Assembly: GCA_033065855.1 (NCBI GenBank)
Contig: JAVXUO010001291.1
Span: 1 to 64,000, forward strand
Direction: 5' to 3'
Length of the DNA: 64,000 bases
Source of the DNA: Escallonia rubra
Lineage: Eukaryota > Streptophyta > Magnoliopsida > Escalloniales > Escalloniaceae
Position numbers and translations under genes: made by a program. How positions within the stretch are numbered: position 1 is the first letter of the stretch; every line of letters starts with the position of its first letter. Below are positions 1-9,802 of the stretch, one piece after another. A model generated the notes under the pieces. It had not been told where the DNA came from. It made no database searches and worked only from the letters and a program-made list of their open reading frames with translations.

Positions 1-1113
1 TGACAATGAGAATTAAATGGTTCGGCTGGATACGCCCACGAGCCGACGTCCACCCCTTGAAGGAAGTCACTGGACAGACCCAAGAATCCACTAGTATGAT
101 CTTCCTTACGGGTCAAGATCGAACCTCTTGCAATCCCTTGATGCTATGCCCACATCAAGAACAAGCTTTGACAAACCCAAAGCTCCAACGCTTGACAACC
201 CCAAGCTTTGATACAAGAACCGTTCAATGATGAAATGAGTACAAGATTTCACTCTTAAGAAGTAGATGAGTACAAGTTGAAGTACTAGAACAAGAGAGAT
301 GAGTGTATGATGACTTATGAAAGTGTATCTCTCTCTAATGTAAGCTCACAATAAATGCTCTCTTGAAAAGGGTGAGAAATCAATGAAAACAAGAGAGATT
401 TGAACAATTGCTTTGATCTTTGAGAATATGAAAGATAGGAGAGCTTTGAATGCAATTGATGAATGAAAACAATGCCCAAGATGAGTATTTATAGAGCTGG
501 GAATAAATATGACCGTTTGGGGTTAGGTAGGGCATTAAATGCGCCAAACGGTAAATGCAGTCGACTGCAATGCCCATTGCAGTCGACTGTAACCCAAAAA
601 GTAGCCGTTGGAATTTCAAAATTCCAACTTGCAGTCGACTGCATTCAATGCAGTCGACTGTAATGGCCTACTGGAAGTATTGCAGTCGACTGCATTGAAT
701 GCAGTCGACTGTAATACCCTACTGCCCAACATGCAGTCGACTGCATCCCAATGCAGTCGACTGCATCCCTGAAAAATGCAGTTTCCTGTTTTTAAAGCAT
801 GAAAAACATTTTATGCATGCAAGGGAAACCTATGGGCAATTTCTAGGTATACAGTCATCGTAACGATCATCTCTCTATGTCTAGTTTACAAAGACGGAAA
901 TAAAAGCATGAAAACTTCAATCGTCGAATTTCTTCTTTGATGCGTTCCGTTGAGAGTCTTTGATCGTGTTGCTCGTCTAATAATCCGTTTGCATGAGTAT
1001 GAGATTGTTCCTATTGCTTCATCAACTCAATGCATGTTAGACAGCATAATCATCAATGTTAGTTATCATCAAAATCAAATATAATCCTAGGTTAAATAAC
1101 CGTAGGGTTAACA
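1..1113 (-). repeat. Sire-1 3' LTR (partial)
   Basis: Base 1 aligns with 9038 and base 1113 with 10150 without indels. About 165 bp of the LTR is missing to the left. On the minus strand the LTR begins TGTTAACCC at 1113, directly after the polypurine tract. A TATA box lies at 486-494 (CTATAAATA on minus), and eight TGCAGTCGACTGCA-type palindromes lie at 556-765. Confidence 0.95.
556..765. promoter_or_regulatory. Cluster of eight TGCAGTCGACTG(C/T)A palindromes in the 3' LTR
   Basis: Copies start at 556, 578, 630, 649, 681, 700, 732 and 752. Five are perfect 14-bp palindromes (TGCAGTCGACTGCA) and three end in TA instead of CA. Most are paired about 20 bp apart. On the minus strand they lie about 60-280 bp upstream of the TATA box, where U3 enhancers are expected. 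The regulatory role is inferred. Confidence 0.8.
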
Positions 1114-1672
1114 ATCTCCCCCTTTTTGATGATGGCAAACATTGATTCAAATAATATGAGATATATAAGATAATATGCGAAGTGAAGCATAACAATCTCA
1201 ATTTAAAAAACCATAAGGGGTCATGAGAAGAAATCATGACAAAACGCTCCCCCTATCTAAAGCAATGTAGGGCTCCCCCTAACTAAAGTAATATATGCTC
1301 ATATCAAGTCCACACAAATAAGAATCAACAATATTTTCTCCCCCTTTTGACATCATTGAAAAAAATCAAGGGTGTGTGTGAAAGTGATCAACGTATGTAT
1401 CCATCTATGGATAATCATTATAGCCAACAAGGGCATTCAAAAACAAGAAATCATAAGTACTTGAATATCCATCAAAAGGTATATCAAGACTTGTAATAAT
1501 AGCACATAAAAAACATAATATAAATCAAACGTGCCGCAAGAGAAGCGAGAATCAAAGTGCTAATTTAAACCAAGTTTTAATAATACTACGCATAACATCC
1601 ATGACAAGTTTTGAAATACATAAACGAGTCTGAGAGCATAAGCAAATAAAGACATAAATCAAGTCCTAACGC
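1114..1672 (-). other. Sire-1 polypurine tracts and 3' non-coding region
   Basis: The polypurine tract that abuts the LTR lies at 1114-1128 (AAAAAGGGGGAGAT on minus). Three similar purine runs occur nearby on the same strand, at about 1247-1254, 1273-1280 and 1337-1350. Multiple polypurine tracts before the 3' LTR are a recognised Sirevirus trait. The rest is A/T-rich with no coding signal. Confidence 0.8.
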
Positions 1673-2973
1673 CTAAGGACCCGATGGTGGAGGTGGTGGA
1701 TGAAAGAAGTCCTCCTCGGGACACTGAATCCCACAATGATCCTCCATGCGAGAAAGGCGTCGACTGAGCTGGCTATGGGCGAGATCCATCCGACTGAAAC
1801 CGGCATGCATATGCTGCTGCATCATATCTAAGCGTGCGAGGATCGCGTCATATCCAGAAGTAGAAGGACCGGAAGAAGTGCCCGCCTCATATGTACCCGA
1901 AAAGATCAACGGAGGTGAATCACGATCAATCCCGTCGCCGACAGCGCGATCAGCATCAGCATCAGCATCAGCATCAACATCAACATCAACATCAACGTCC
2001 TCATCATCATCACCATCAGCCTCATCAGCCTCATCAGCCTCATCCTCATCATCATCGACAGGGACATCGTCCATGTCAGGCTCCGGTAAGAAGCGGTCAT
2101 GACCATCTAAAAGGCCCTTTCTACGAAGGGTAGAGCTGTCTAGTACGAGGTGCCTAGTGACCTCAATATACTCACCCATAAGAGGTATGTCAAATGCAGC
2201 AAGAATGCGAGTGAGTAGGAGGCCATATGGTAGAGCTAAGGCAGGATGTGAGGCGCTCCTAATCATGTTTAACATGATGAGACGAGGGAGGTTAAGCGGT
2301 GTGCCAGAGCGAAAGAAGGTCAGGAGCTGAACGTCCAAGTAAGAAACAAGTGAAAGACCTCCAGTTCTCGGAATGACGTTGTGAGCGATGATATGATGGA
2401 ACAGACGAGACAGAGGTGGTAGGTCACGTAGGCTGGGCTTGCTCGCAGCCCGAACCTGTCGACAATGAAGTGTATGTCGAAGCTGCTCCTCAATAGTAAA
2501 AGGTCGGTCAAACCAATGTGACTGACCGGCTACAGGAATCATGTCTAAAGAAAATGAGAAACCACTATCAGGGAGGTCTAGAATAGTGGCTAGACGAGAC
2601 TGAGAGAATGAGATGCGGCGTCCAAAAACATAGGACGTGAGGGTGCATGACTCAGAAGCTATGCTCCAATTCAAATTCGCATAAAATAGGCGGATGGCAT
2701 CAGGATAATAGAGAGTGGTGTTTCTATCTGTGAAGCGATCTAGAAGACTATCCTGAAGGGTTCTAAGAACACCTATGGTGAAAAGAAAAGGAGTATCCAG
2801 TCTCAAACCTGGAGTCAGAGGGGAAGAGAGTTGGGCAGAAAGCGATCGGCAGCCTCGCGGGTCCGATATCGATTTTGATCAAATTCAACCGCGATAGGCT
2901 CGGGCTCGGGCTCGGGTGCGGGTGCAGCTCGTGAACGAGATGAACTGGCACGTGCACGTTTCTCTCTTGCCAT
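1673..2973 (-). pseudogene. Extra ORF after pol (env-like position), similar to 'putative plant transposon protein' domain; one frameshift
   Basis: I take the start as the ATG at 2973 (protein starts MAREKRARAS). The N-terminus is rich in Arg and Ser and then in Pro-Glu repeats. A frame change at about 2815-2830 separates the first ~50 residues from the ~380-residue remainder. The middle region (LFYANL, then SYVFGRRISFS and ATILDLPDSG) resembles the plant-restricted 'putative plant transposon protein' family (PF20167 type) found in retrotransposon ORFs. An acidic run of Asp-Glu-Ala repeats follows, encoded by CATCAT/CAGCAT-type repeats at about 1945-2060. The C-terminus has a likely coiled coil (LDMMQQHMHAGFSRMD) and ends in prolines. 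I see no clear signal peptide or membrane segment, so 'env-like' describes position only. Function is unknown. Confidence 0.75.
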
Positions 2974-2984
2974 TCTGAAAGAGT

Positions 2985-3478
2985 CTAAACAGAGAAATAA
3001 AAAATGTAAGATACATGAAGATGCAAAAAAATGGAAAACATAAAAAATTGAGAAAATGATAAACCCTAATTCATGCAATTTGGGGAAAATTTAATTTTGG
3101 ACAAATCGAATGAAATTAACCATGTATAATCGAGCAATAGACATAACTAAGCATGAATCAAGTGAGTAAACATGTAATTGCATAATCAATTTGAAGAAAT
3201 TTTGACAATTTGAGAAACCCTAGTTTATGAAAATTTGGGGAAAAACGAATTGTGCATGAAAACATGTAATTAAACTATGTAGGAACATGTAATAAGCAGC
3301 CCTAAACATGAATCAAGCGGTAAATCATACAATGGCATGCTTAATTTGAGTAGATCTGAAGAAATATACTATATAGAGCAATATCGAATTTCAACAGATT
3401 TTGAACAATGTAGGTGTATTCGATCAGAGAAAGTGCGTAAAACATGTATTAGAATAAGATTTGGGAGGATTTACGTAC
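2985..3478 (-). other. Candidate intron in the 5' leader of the extra ORF
   Basis: On the minus strand a donor-like ATTG|GTACGTAA lies at 3478. A pyrimidine-rich acceptor, TTTCTCTGTTTAG, ends at 2985, only 11 nt before the ATG at 2973. A second possible acceptor, TCTTTCAG, ends at 2975. The interval is A/T-rich with no ORF, as in plant introns. The splice calls are by eye and need transcript support. Confidence 0.45.
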
Positions 3479-3703
3479 CAATATCAAGACAAACGATGAA
3501 GAAATGAGTTCTAGGAGAGAGGAAAGCTGCGGTTCGAAGAGAGGGAGAGACACACTGCAGAAATCTGAGATCTGGGCTCGATTTATGCCCTTTCCCCGTA
3601 ATGCAGTCGACTGCAATGCTGAATGCAGTCGACTGTAATGACCAATGCAGTCGACTGTATTTCCAAATGCAGTCGACTGTATTGCCTAAAGCAGTCGACT
3701 TCA
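3479..3703 (-). promoter_or_regulatory. Candidate internal promoter: palindrome cluster, TATA-like site and pyrimidine-rich leader
   Basis: TGCAGTCGACTG(C/T)A palindromes, the same motif as in the LTRs, start at 3602, 3624, 3646 and 3668, with a degenerate copy near 3690. Spacing is a regular 22 bp. Downstream on the minus strand is a TATA-like GGCATAAATC (about 3582-3591). A CT-rich leader then runs to the donor-like site at 3478. This arrangement mirrors the LTR promoter. Promoter activity is inferred. Confidence 0.5.
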
Positions 3704-3905
3704 ATGCAAAAAAATCAAGCAGTCTTGAACATGATTATGCATAATAATATTGCAATAGAGGTGTGAGCAAATCATAAAAATCAATAAAATCAACATTTGT
3801 TTGGAAAGAGAAAAATCAACCAAAGCATGCTATAAGCATATGAGATAATGCTTAAGCATGTAAAGAGCAACAAGCATGTTTATGCACAAGAGATATAACA
3901 TTTAG
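3704..3905. other. Spacer between pol and internal palindrome cluster
   Basis: A/T-rich sequence with no ORF and no repeat that I recognise. Pol terminates at 3906. Confidence 0.5.
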
Positions 3906-6900
3906 TCACATAGGTGAAGACATGCCAAGTTCTCTTCTAAGAGCGGTAAACCTCTTCGAATCTAAAGGTTTAGTGAAGATATCCGCTAATTGGTGATTTG
4001 TGTCCACGAAATCAAGAACAATATCACCTTTTTGCACATGATCACGGATAAAATGGTGTTTGATTTCTATGTGCTTTGTGCGAGAATGTTGGATGGGATT
4101 TTTGGTTAAGTCAATGGCACTAGTGTTATCACATAAGATAGGTATGTGATCAAACTTGAGTCCAAAGTCCAAAAGGGTTTGTTTCATCCAAAGAATTTGT
4201 GCACAACAAGCACCAACCGCCATATATTCGGCTTCGGTGGTAGAGAGTGCAACCGAATTTTGCTTTTTGGAACTCCAAGAAACAAGAGAGTGACCTAGGA
4301 ATTGGCAACCTCCACTAGTACTTTTCCGCTCGGTTTTACAACCGGCATAGTCGGCGTCGGAGTAACCAATTAGGTCAAAAAATGAAGTGTTTCTAGGAAA
4401 CCATAACCCTAAATCGTGAGTGCCCTTAAGATATCTAAGGATTCTCTTGACGGCAATCAAATGAGATTCCTTAGGACAAGCTTGAAATCTAGCACATAAA
4501 CAAACACTAAACATTATATCGGGTCTACTTGCGGTAAGGTAAAGGAGTGATCCGATCATACCTCGATAGCGCTTAATATCAACATCCTTACCCTTTTCAT
4601 CTTTATCAATCTTTAAAGAAGAGCTCATTGGAGTGTCAAAAGCATTTGATGCTTCCATGTCAAATCTTTTGAGTAGCTCTTTGGTGTATTTGGCTTGGTT
4701 GATAAAGATTCCATCCTTGCTTTGTTTGATTTGCAATCCAAGGAAGAAGGTGAGTTCTCCCATCATGCTCATTTCAAACTCCTTACTCATACAAGAAGCA
4801 AACTCTTCGCACAAGGATCCATTAGTAGCACCAAATATAATATCATCAACATAAATTTGCACCAACAATAAGTCATTGCCCTTAGATTTTATAAAAAGAG
4901 TGGTGTCAAGTTTTCCTCTTGAAAAACCATTTTCTAAAAGAAAATTACTTAGCCTTTCATACCAAGCTCTAGGAGCTTGTTTTAAACCATAAAGAGCTTT
5001 GCTAAGACGGAAAACATGGTTTGGAAATTTTTCATGTTCAAAGCCGGGAGGTTGAGCCACATAGACCTCCTCCGAAATAAAACCATTTAGAAAGGCACTC
5101 TTGACATCCATTTGAAAGAGTTTAAAATCTCTATAGCAAGCAAAAGCTAAAAGCATTCTAATAGATTCAAGTCTAGCTACCGGTGCATAAGTTTCATCAA
5201 AATCAATTCCTTCCTCTTGGTTATAACCTTGGGCCACTAATCTAGCCTTGTTTCTAACCACGACTCCGGATTCATCAAGTTTGTTTCTAAAAATCCATTT
5301 TGTGCCTATAATCCTAAAGTTTTGAGGTTTAGGCACAAGGGTCCAAACTTGATTTCTTTCAAATTGAACTAGCTCTTCTTGCATAGCAAGCATCCAAGAT
5401 TCATGATGTAGAGCTTCGGAAAATTTCTTTGGTTCAATTTGGGAAAGAAACGCTATATTAACATGTTGTTGAAGAGAGCGTCGAGTTCTTACCCCACTCG
5501 AAGGATTACCTAAGATTTGATCGCTTGGATGATCCTTTTTGTAAGTCCAATCTTTTGGTAATTCTTGAGAGTCGTCCAAGTTTGAAGCATCATTGATTGC
5601 TTCCTCATTTCCCCCTTGAGAACTTGATGGTTGCTCTCCTAGATCAATTTCTTTGGGGTTGCCTTGTAGTGTATCACTTATATCCAAAGTTCTCAAGTCA
5701 TTGTCCATGTCATCTACATTAACAATGTTAGTCCTCCGAAGAAAAGGATTAGTCTCATCAAAAGTAACATTAATGGATTCTTCAACAACCAAAGTACTTT
5801 TATTATAAACTCTATAAGCCATACTATTATTAGAGTAACCAAGAAAAATACCCTCAAAGGTTTTGGAATCAAATTTGCTAAGGTGATCCTTGGTATTTAA
5901 AACAAAACATTTGCAACCAAAGACTCTAAAAAAGCTCACCTTAGGTTTCTTATCATTAAAAAGCTCATAAGGGGTTTTTAACAAAATTTTTCGCAAGATA
6001 ACTCTATTAAGAACAAAACATGCACAATTGACCGCCTCCGCCCAAAAGTATTTAGGTAAACCATATTCGTTAAGCATTGTTCTTGCCGCTTCTTGCAAAG
6101 ACCTATTCTTTCTTTCGGCAACACCATTTTGTTGAGGAGTTCTAGGAGCCGAAAAATTATGTGATATCCCAAAGTCATCACACAAGGCTCCTATTTTTGA
6201 ATTTTCAAATTCTCTACCATGATCACTCCGAATGTTTGTAATCAAATAACCTTTTTGATTTTGAACACGTTTTGCAAATGAAGTGAACACATTTAGAGAT
6301 TCATCTTTGGTAGCCAAAAAGAAAGTCCAAGTATAGCGAGAAAAGTCATCAACAATAACAAAACAATATGATTTACCACCAAGACTCGTAGTTGGGATTG
6401 GTCCAAACAAATCCATATGAAGTAATTGCAAGGGTCTAGAAGTAGATACCATTTTCTTCGGTTTGTGAGAGACCTTCTTTTGCTTACCCATTTGACAAGC
6501 ATCACATACTTTATCTTTCTCAAACTTGATCTTCGGGAGACCCCTCACAAGTTCTTTGCTTGAAATATCCTTCAAGTGCTCCATGTGCATGTGACCAAGT
6601 CTTCGATGCCAAAGCCAAGATGTTTCACTAATAGCACTAAGACACTTGACATCTTGGTTAGCTAAATCATTTAATTGAATGGAGTAAACATTATTATCTC
6701 TACTACCAACCAAAATAGTTTCATTGTTCTTCAAGGAAAGTATAGTGCATTGAGAAGCCTCAAAGATAACTTTAAAACCTTTATCACTAAATTGACTAAT
6801 ACTAAGCAAGTTATGTTTCAATCCTTCAACATATAACACATTCTCAATTGAATGTGGTTCCTTACCAATAGTTCCTTTACCTTTGATTCTTCCTTGAGAA

Positions 6901-6917
6901 TTGTCACCAAAGGTCAC
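3906..6917 (-). CDS. pol: Sire-1 Pol: integrase, reverse transcriptase and RNase H (protease part is frameshifted off)
   Basis: The 1003-codon open frame is broken off upstream from the protease segment. Residues ~20-150 are the GAG-pre-integrase region with an HHCC zinc finger ([11 protein letters not shown] ... CDACQMGK). The integrase core (about 165-330) has the catalytic Asp in LLHMDLFGP, Asp in RSDHGREFE and Glu in [11 protein letters not shown]. The RT (about 510-760) carries the catalytic IYVDDIIF. RNase H near the C-terminus has [10 protein letters not shown] and ADIFTKPLD. There are no internal stops. The proteins would act in cytoplasmic virus-like particles to copy element RNA and insert the cDNA. 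In intact relatives protease and pol are read from one gag-pol polyprotein; here the 5' side is out of frame. Confidence 0.93.
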   Translation of the reverse strand: MTFGDNSQGRIKGKGTIGKEPHSIENVLYVEGLKHNLLSISQFSDKGFKVIFEASQCTILSLKNNETILVGSRDNNVYSIQLNDLANQDVKCLSAISETSWLWHRRLGHMHMEHLKDISSKELVRGLPKIKFEKDKVCDACQMGKQKKVSHKPKKMVSTSRPLQLLHMDLFGPIPTTSLGGKSYCFVIVDDFSRYTWTFFLATKDESLNVFTSFAKRVQNQKGYLITNIRSDHGREFENSKIGALCDDFGISHNFSAPRTPQQNGVAERKNRSLQEAARTMLNEYGLPKYFWAEAVNCACFVLNRVILRKILLKTPYELFNDKKPKVSFFRVFGCKCFVLNTKDHLSKFDSKTFEGIFLGYSNNSMAYRVYNKSTLVVEESINVTFDETNPFLRRTNIVNVDDMDNDLRTLDISDTLQGNPKEIDLGEQPSSSQGGNEEAINDASNLDDSQELPKDWTYKKDHPSDQILGNPSSGVRTRRSLQQHVNIAFLSQIEPKKFSEALHHESWMLAMQEELVQFERNQVWTLVPKPQNFRIIGTKWIFRNKLDESGVVVRNKARLVAQGYNQEEGIDFDETYAPVARLESIRMLLAFACYRDFKLFQMDVKSAFLNGFISEEVYVAQPPGFEHEKFPNHVFRLSKALYGLKQAPRAWYERLSNFLLENGFSRGKLDTTLFIKSKGNDLLLVQIYVDDIIFGATNGSLCEEFASCMSKEFEMSMMGELTFFLGLQIKQSKDGIFINQAKYTKELLKRFDMEASNAFDTPMSSSLKIDKDEKGKDVDIKRYRGMIGSLLYLTASRPDIMFSVCLCARFQACPKESHLIAVKRILRYLKGTHDLGLWFPRNTSFFDLIGYSDADYAGCKTERKSTSGGCQFLGHSLVSWSSKKQNSVALSTTEAEYMAVGACCAQILWMKQTLLDFGLKFDHIPILCDNTSAIDLTKNPIQHSRTKHIEIKHHFIRDHVQKGDIVLDFVDTNHQLADIFTKPLDSKRFTALRRELGMSSPM

Positions 6918-7046
6918 ATTTCCCCTTCCTTAAGATCAATCGATGTGAAAAGAGATATGTTGCCGGTCATATGTCTTGAGCATCCACTATCAAGAATCCA
7001 CTTCTTGCTACTAGATTTTGCTTTGAGACATACCTATAAACACAAA
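6918..7046 (-). pseudogene. Sire-1 protease segment, out of frame on both sides
   Basis: On the minus strand this short segment encodes KKWILDSGCSRHMTGN, the aspartic protease active site (DSG) of copia elements, in a frame different from both gag and pol. Gag stops at 7047, another stop follows near 7025, and the protease frame stops at about 6922. At least two frame breaks therefore separate gag from pol. Sequencing error remains possible because one break lies in a run of G. Confidence 0.75.
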
Positions 7047-8813
7047 TCAAGTAATGACTTTTGGTACCCAAATTTTCTTGGGTCCTTGGGTGTTAGTCTT
7101 GCATTTGTATTCTTGACCTTTCACAATCCACATTTTCTTTCTACCTCTAACAAAAACAATTCTACAAGGACAATGATTAGTCGTATGCCCTTTCTTGTTG
7201 CACCAACCACAATGTGTAAAAGGTGTGCAATAGTTCTTTGGTCGTTTTGTAAGAATATTCAACCTAGCTTGTTGTTGCAAAACTTTAGGAGGCATGGCCA
7301 TGGGATCTAATCCAAGACCGCCTTTGTTTAGGCCAATTCTTTGGCGTCCAAGCATGACATCCAAATTGTTTTGACCATCAACAAATTTTTGAAGACATTT
7401 TCTTAAATCACAAATCTCAACTTGTAAATCTTCATTTTGTTTTTCTAAAGCCAAAGTTTTGGAAGAGATTTGTTTTGAGCTAGGAGTGTTAACAAGTAAA
7501 TCAACCAAATTGTTATTCACATGCTCTACATATAAATGGCTAGACATGCATTCATTCTTGGCATGCAACTTTTCATTTTCCATTATCAACTTTTCAATTT
7601 GCTTATTAGCTTCAAGAAATTTCTTAGACAAAATAATATTTTTCTTGAAAATTTTCTTGGATTCCTCATATAAGCTATCATAAGCATCTTCAAAACTTTC
7701 ATTATCACTATCACTACCGGAAGAAAAGCTTACCTCATCATTTGCCATGAAGCACACATTTGCTTGATCATTCTCTTCATCACTTGAATCAAAGTCACTC
7801 CATGTTGAAGTGTGTTCGGCATTCATTGCTCTTTCCTTCTCCTTGTTCTCTTTCTTAGAGAATTGTCTTCTTTTAGATTTTTCCCATACATCTCTTCTTT
7901 CCTTCTTCTCCTTTTTGTAGATGGGACAATCCATCTTCATGTGTCCCGGCTTGTGGCATTTGTAGCAAAGCCTTTCTTCGTTGCTAGTATTTTGTTGCCT
8001 TCTCCCATCATTTCTTCTAAATCTTAAGAACTTCTTGAAGTTCTTTGCAACTAATGCCATATCCTCTTCATTAAATTCTTCATCATCATCACTTGACTCA
8101 AGGTTTGAAGATGAAGCTTTAAGAGCAATTGATGTAGGCTTCTTCTTGACGTCCTCTTGATCAAAGGTCTTGAGTTGCATTTCGTACGTCATGAGTGAGC
8201 ACATCAATTCATCAAGAGGAAAGATGTTGAGATTCTTTGATTCTTGGATGGCGGTGATCTTTGCATCCCAAGCTCTTGGTAAGGACCTAATCACTTTTCT
8301 CACTAGATCACCATTAGTGAATTCCTTACCCAATTGCTTCAAAGGGTTCACAATGTTAGTAAAACGAGTATTCATATCCGTAATAGATTCATTTTGAAGC
8401 ATATGGAATAACTCATAATCTCTAAACAATAAATTCATCTTGGAGTCTCTAAGAAGAGAAGTCCCTTCATGAGTGACTTGAAGAGTATCCCAAATACTCT
8501 TAGCGGAATTACACATAATGACTCTATTGAGTTCATTAGTGTCTAAAGCACATACAAGACAATTTTTTGCTCTAGCATTCATACAAATCATCTTCTTGTC
8601 ATGATCACTATACTCCGATTTTGATTTAGGTTCTTCAACCTTGTCAAACACGTTTATCGGAACGAATGGGCCATTCTCAACAATATCCCACATCTCATAG
8701 TCTTGAGATTCTAAGTAGATTTTCATCTTGACTTTCCACACACTATAGTTGGTCCCATTAAACAATGGAGGCCTAGTGGTAGAACTACCCTCCATACCCC
8801 CAACATAAGCCAT
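7047..8813 (-). CDS. gag: Sire-1 Gag, capsid/nucleocapsid protein
   Basis: 588 residues. The start is the ATG 41 nt after the PBS on the minus strand. The N-terminus (STTRPPLFNGTNYSVWKVKM) is typical of copia Gag, followed by the UBN2-type capsid fold (LRDSKMNLLFRDYELF, ESITDMNTRFTNIVNPLK). A CCHC zinc knuckle (CYKCHKPGHMKMDC) lies near residue 280. A long coiled-coil-like acidic segment follows, then a second Cys/His cluster (HCGWCNKKGHTTNHC) near residue 545. The large C-terminal extension matches Sirevirus Gag. It would assemble particles and package element RNA. Confidence 0.9.
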   Translation of the reverse strand: MAYVGGMEGSSTTRPPLFNGTNYSVWKVKMKIYLESQDYEMWDIVENGPFVPINVFDKVEEPKSKSEYSDHDKKMICMNARAKNCLVCALDTNELNRVIMCNSAKSIWDTLQVTHEGTSLLRDSKMNLLFRDYELFHMLQNESITDMNTRFTNIVNPLKQLGKEFTNGDLVRKVIRSLPRAWDAKITAIQESKNLNIFPLDELMCSLMTYEMQLKTFDQEDVKKKPTSIALKASSSNLESSDDDEEFNEEDMALVAKNFKKFLRFRRNDGRRQQNTSNEERLCYKCHKPGHMKMDCPIYKKEKKERRDVWEKSKRRQFSKKENKEKERAMNAEHTSTWSDFDSSDEENDQANVCFMANDEVSFSSGSDSDNESFEDAYDSLYEESKKIFKKNIILSKKFLEANKQIEKLIMENEKLHAKNECMSSHLYVEHVNNNLVDLLVNTPSSKQISSKTLALEKQNEDLQVEICDLRKCLQKFVDGQNNLDVMLGRQRIGLNKGGLGLDPMAMPPKVLQQQARLNILTKRPKNYCTPFTHCGWCNKKGHTTNHCPCRIVFVRGRKKMWIVKGQEYKCKTNTQGPKKIWVPKVIT

Positions 8814-8853
8814 GATCGATTAACTCTCTTGGCGTTACCCAATATAACAAGAG

Positions 8854-8870
8854 CCGAGGCTCTGATACCA
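8854..8870 (-). other. Sire-1 primer binding site
   Basis: The minus strand reads TGGTATCAGAGCCTCGG two bases after the 5' LTR. This is the classic PBS complementary to the 3' end of plant initiator tRNA-Met. Confidence 0.92.
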
Positions 8871-9522
8871 CTTGAAACCAATAAAATAACCCTAGAGGGG
8901 GGGTGAATAGGGTTTTAAGACTACTTTAAAATATAACAACCAACAAACCTTAATCTCAAAAACTCAAGTAAACAAACAACCAATCTCACCACAATATGTA
9001 AAACAATAATGTAAAGAGAGAAGGGTTTAGAGATACTTGACAATGAGAATTAAATGGTTCGGCTTGATATACCCACAAGCCTACGTCCACCCCTTCAAGG
9101 AAGTCCCTTGAAAGGCCCTAGAATCCACTAGTATGATCTTCCTTACGGGTCAAGATCGAACCTCTTACAATCCCTTGATGCTATGCCCACATCAAGAACA
9201 AGCTTTGACAAACCCAAAGCTCCAAAGCTTGACAACCCCAAGCTTTGATACAAGAACCTTTCAATGATGAAATGAGTACAAGATTTCACTCTTAAGAAGT
9301 AGATGAGTACAAGTTGAAGTACTAGAACAAGAGAGATGAGTGTATGATGACTTATGAAAGTGTATCTCTCTCTAATGTAAGCTCACAATAAATGCTCTCT
9401 TGAAAAGGGTGAGAAATCAATGAAAACAAGAGAGATTTGAACAATTGCTTTGATCTTTGAGAATATGAAAGATAGGAGAGCTTTGAATGCAATTGATGAA
9501 TGAAAACAATGCCCAAGATGAG

Positions 9523-9531
9523 TATTTATAG
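9523..9531 (-). promoter_or_regulatory. TATA box of the Sire-1 5' LTR
   Basis: CTATAAATA on the minus strand, about 60 bp downstream of the palindrome cluster. Transcription would start some 30 bp further, giving a U3 of about 650 bp. The same site is at 486-494 in the other LTR. Confidence 0.7.
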
Positions 9532-9592
9532 AGCTGGGAATAAATATGACCGTTTGGGGTTAGGTAGGGCATTAAATGCGCCAAACGGTAAA

Positions 9593-9802
9593 TGCAGTCG
9601 ACTGCAATGCCCATTGCAGTCGACTGTAACCCAAAAAGTAGCCGTTGGAATTTCAAAATTCCAACTTGCAGTCGACTGCATTCAATGCAGTCGACTGTAA
9701 TGGCCTACTGGAAGTATTGCAGTCGACTGCATTGAATGCAGTCGACTGTAATACCCTACTGCCCAACATGCAGTCGACTGCATCCCAATGCAGTCGACTG
9801 CA
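9593..9802. promoter_or_regulatory. Cluster of eight TGCAGTCGACTG(C/T)A palindromes in the 5' LTR
   Basis: Same copies as in the 3' LTR shifted by 9037, all conserved between the two LTRs. They lie directly upstream of the TATA box on the minus strand. Each contains a GTCGAC core and presents identical half-sites on both strands, as expected for binding by a dimeric factor (inference). Confidence 0.8.

Noticed and set aside
380..663. Small ORFs in the LTRs, duplicated at 9417-9700
   Set aside because: They overlap the TATA box and palindromes and are conserved only because the LTRs are copies of each other.
556..765. Palindrome array considered as CRISPR-like repeats
   Set aside because: Repeats are 14 bp, spacers are very short and irregular, the array lies within an LTR, and the genome is a plant.
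1746..2133. Plus-strand open frames of Ser/Thr or His/Gln repeats opposite the extra ORF
   Set aside because: They are the antisense of the trinucleotide-like acidic repeat of the minus-strand ORF and have no motif of their own.
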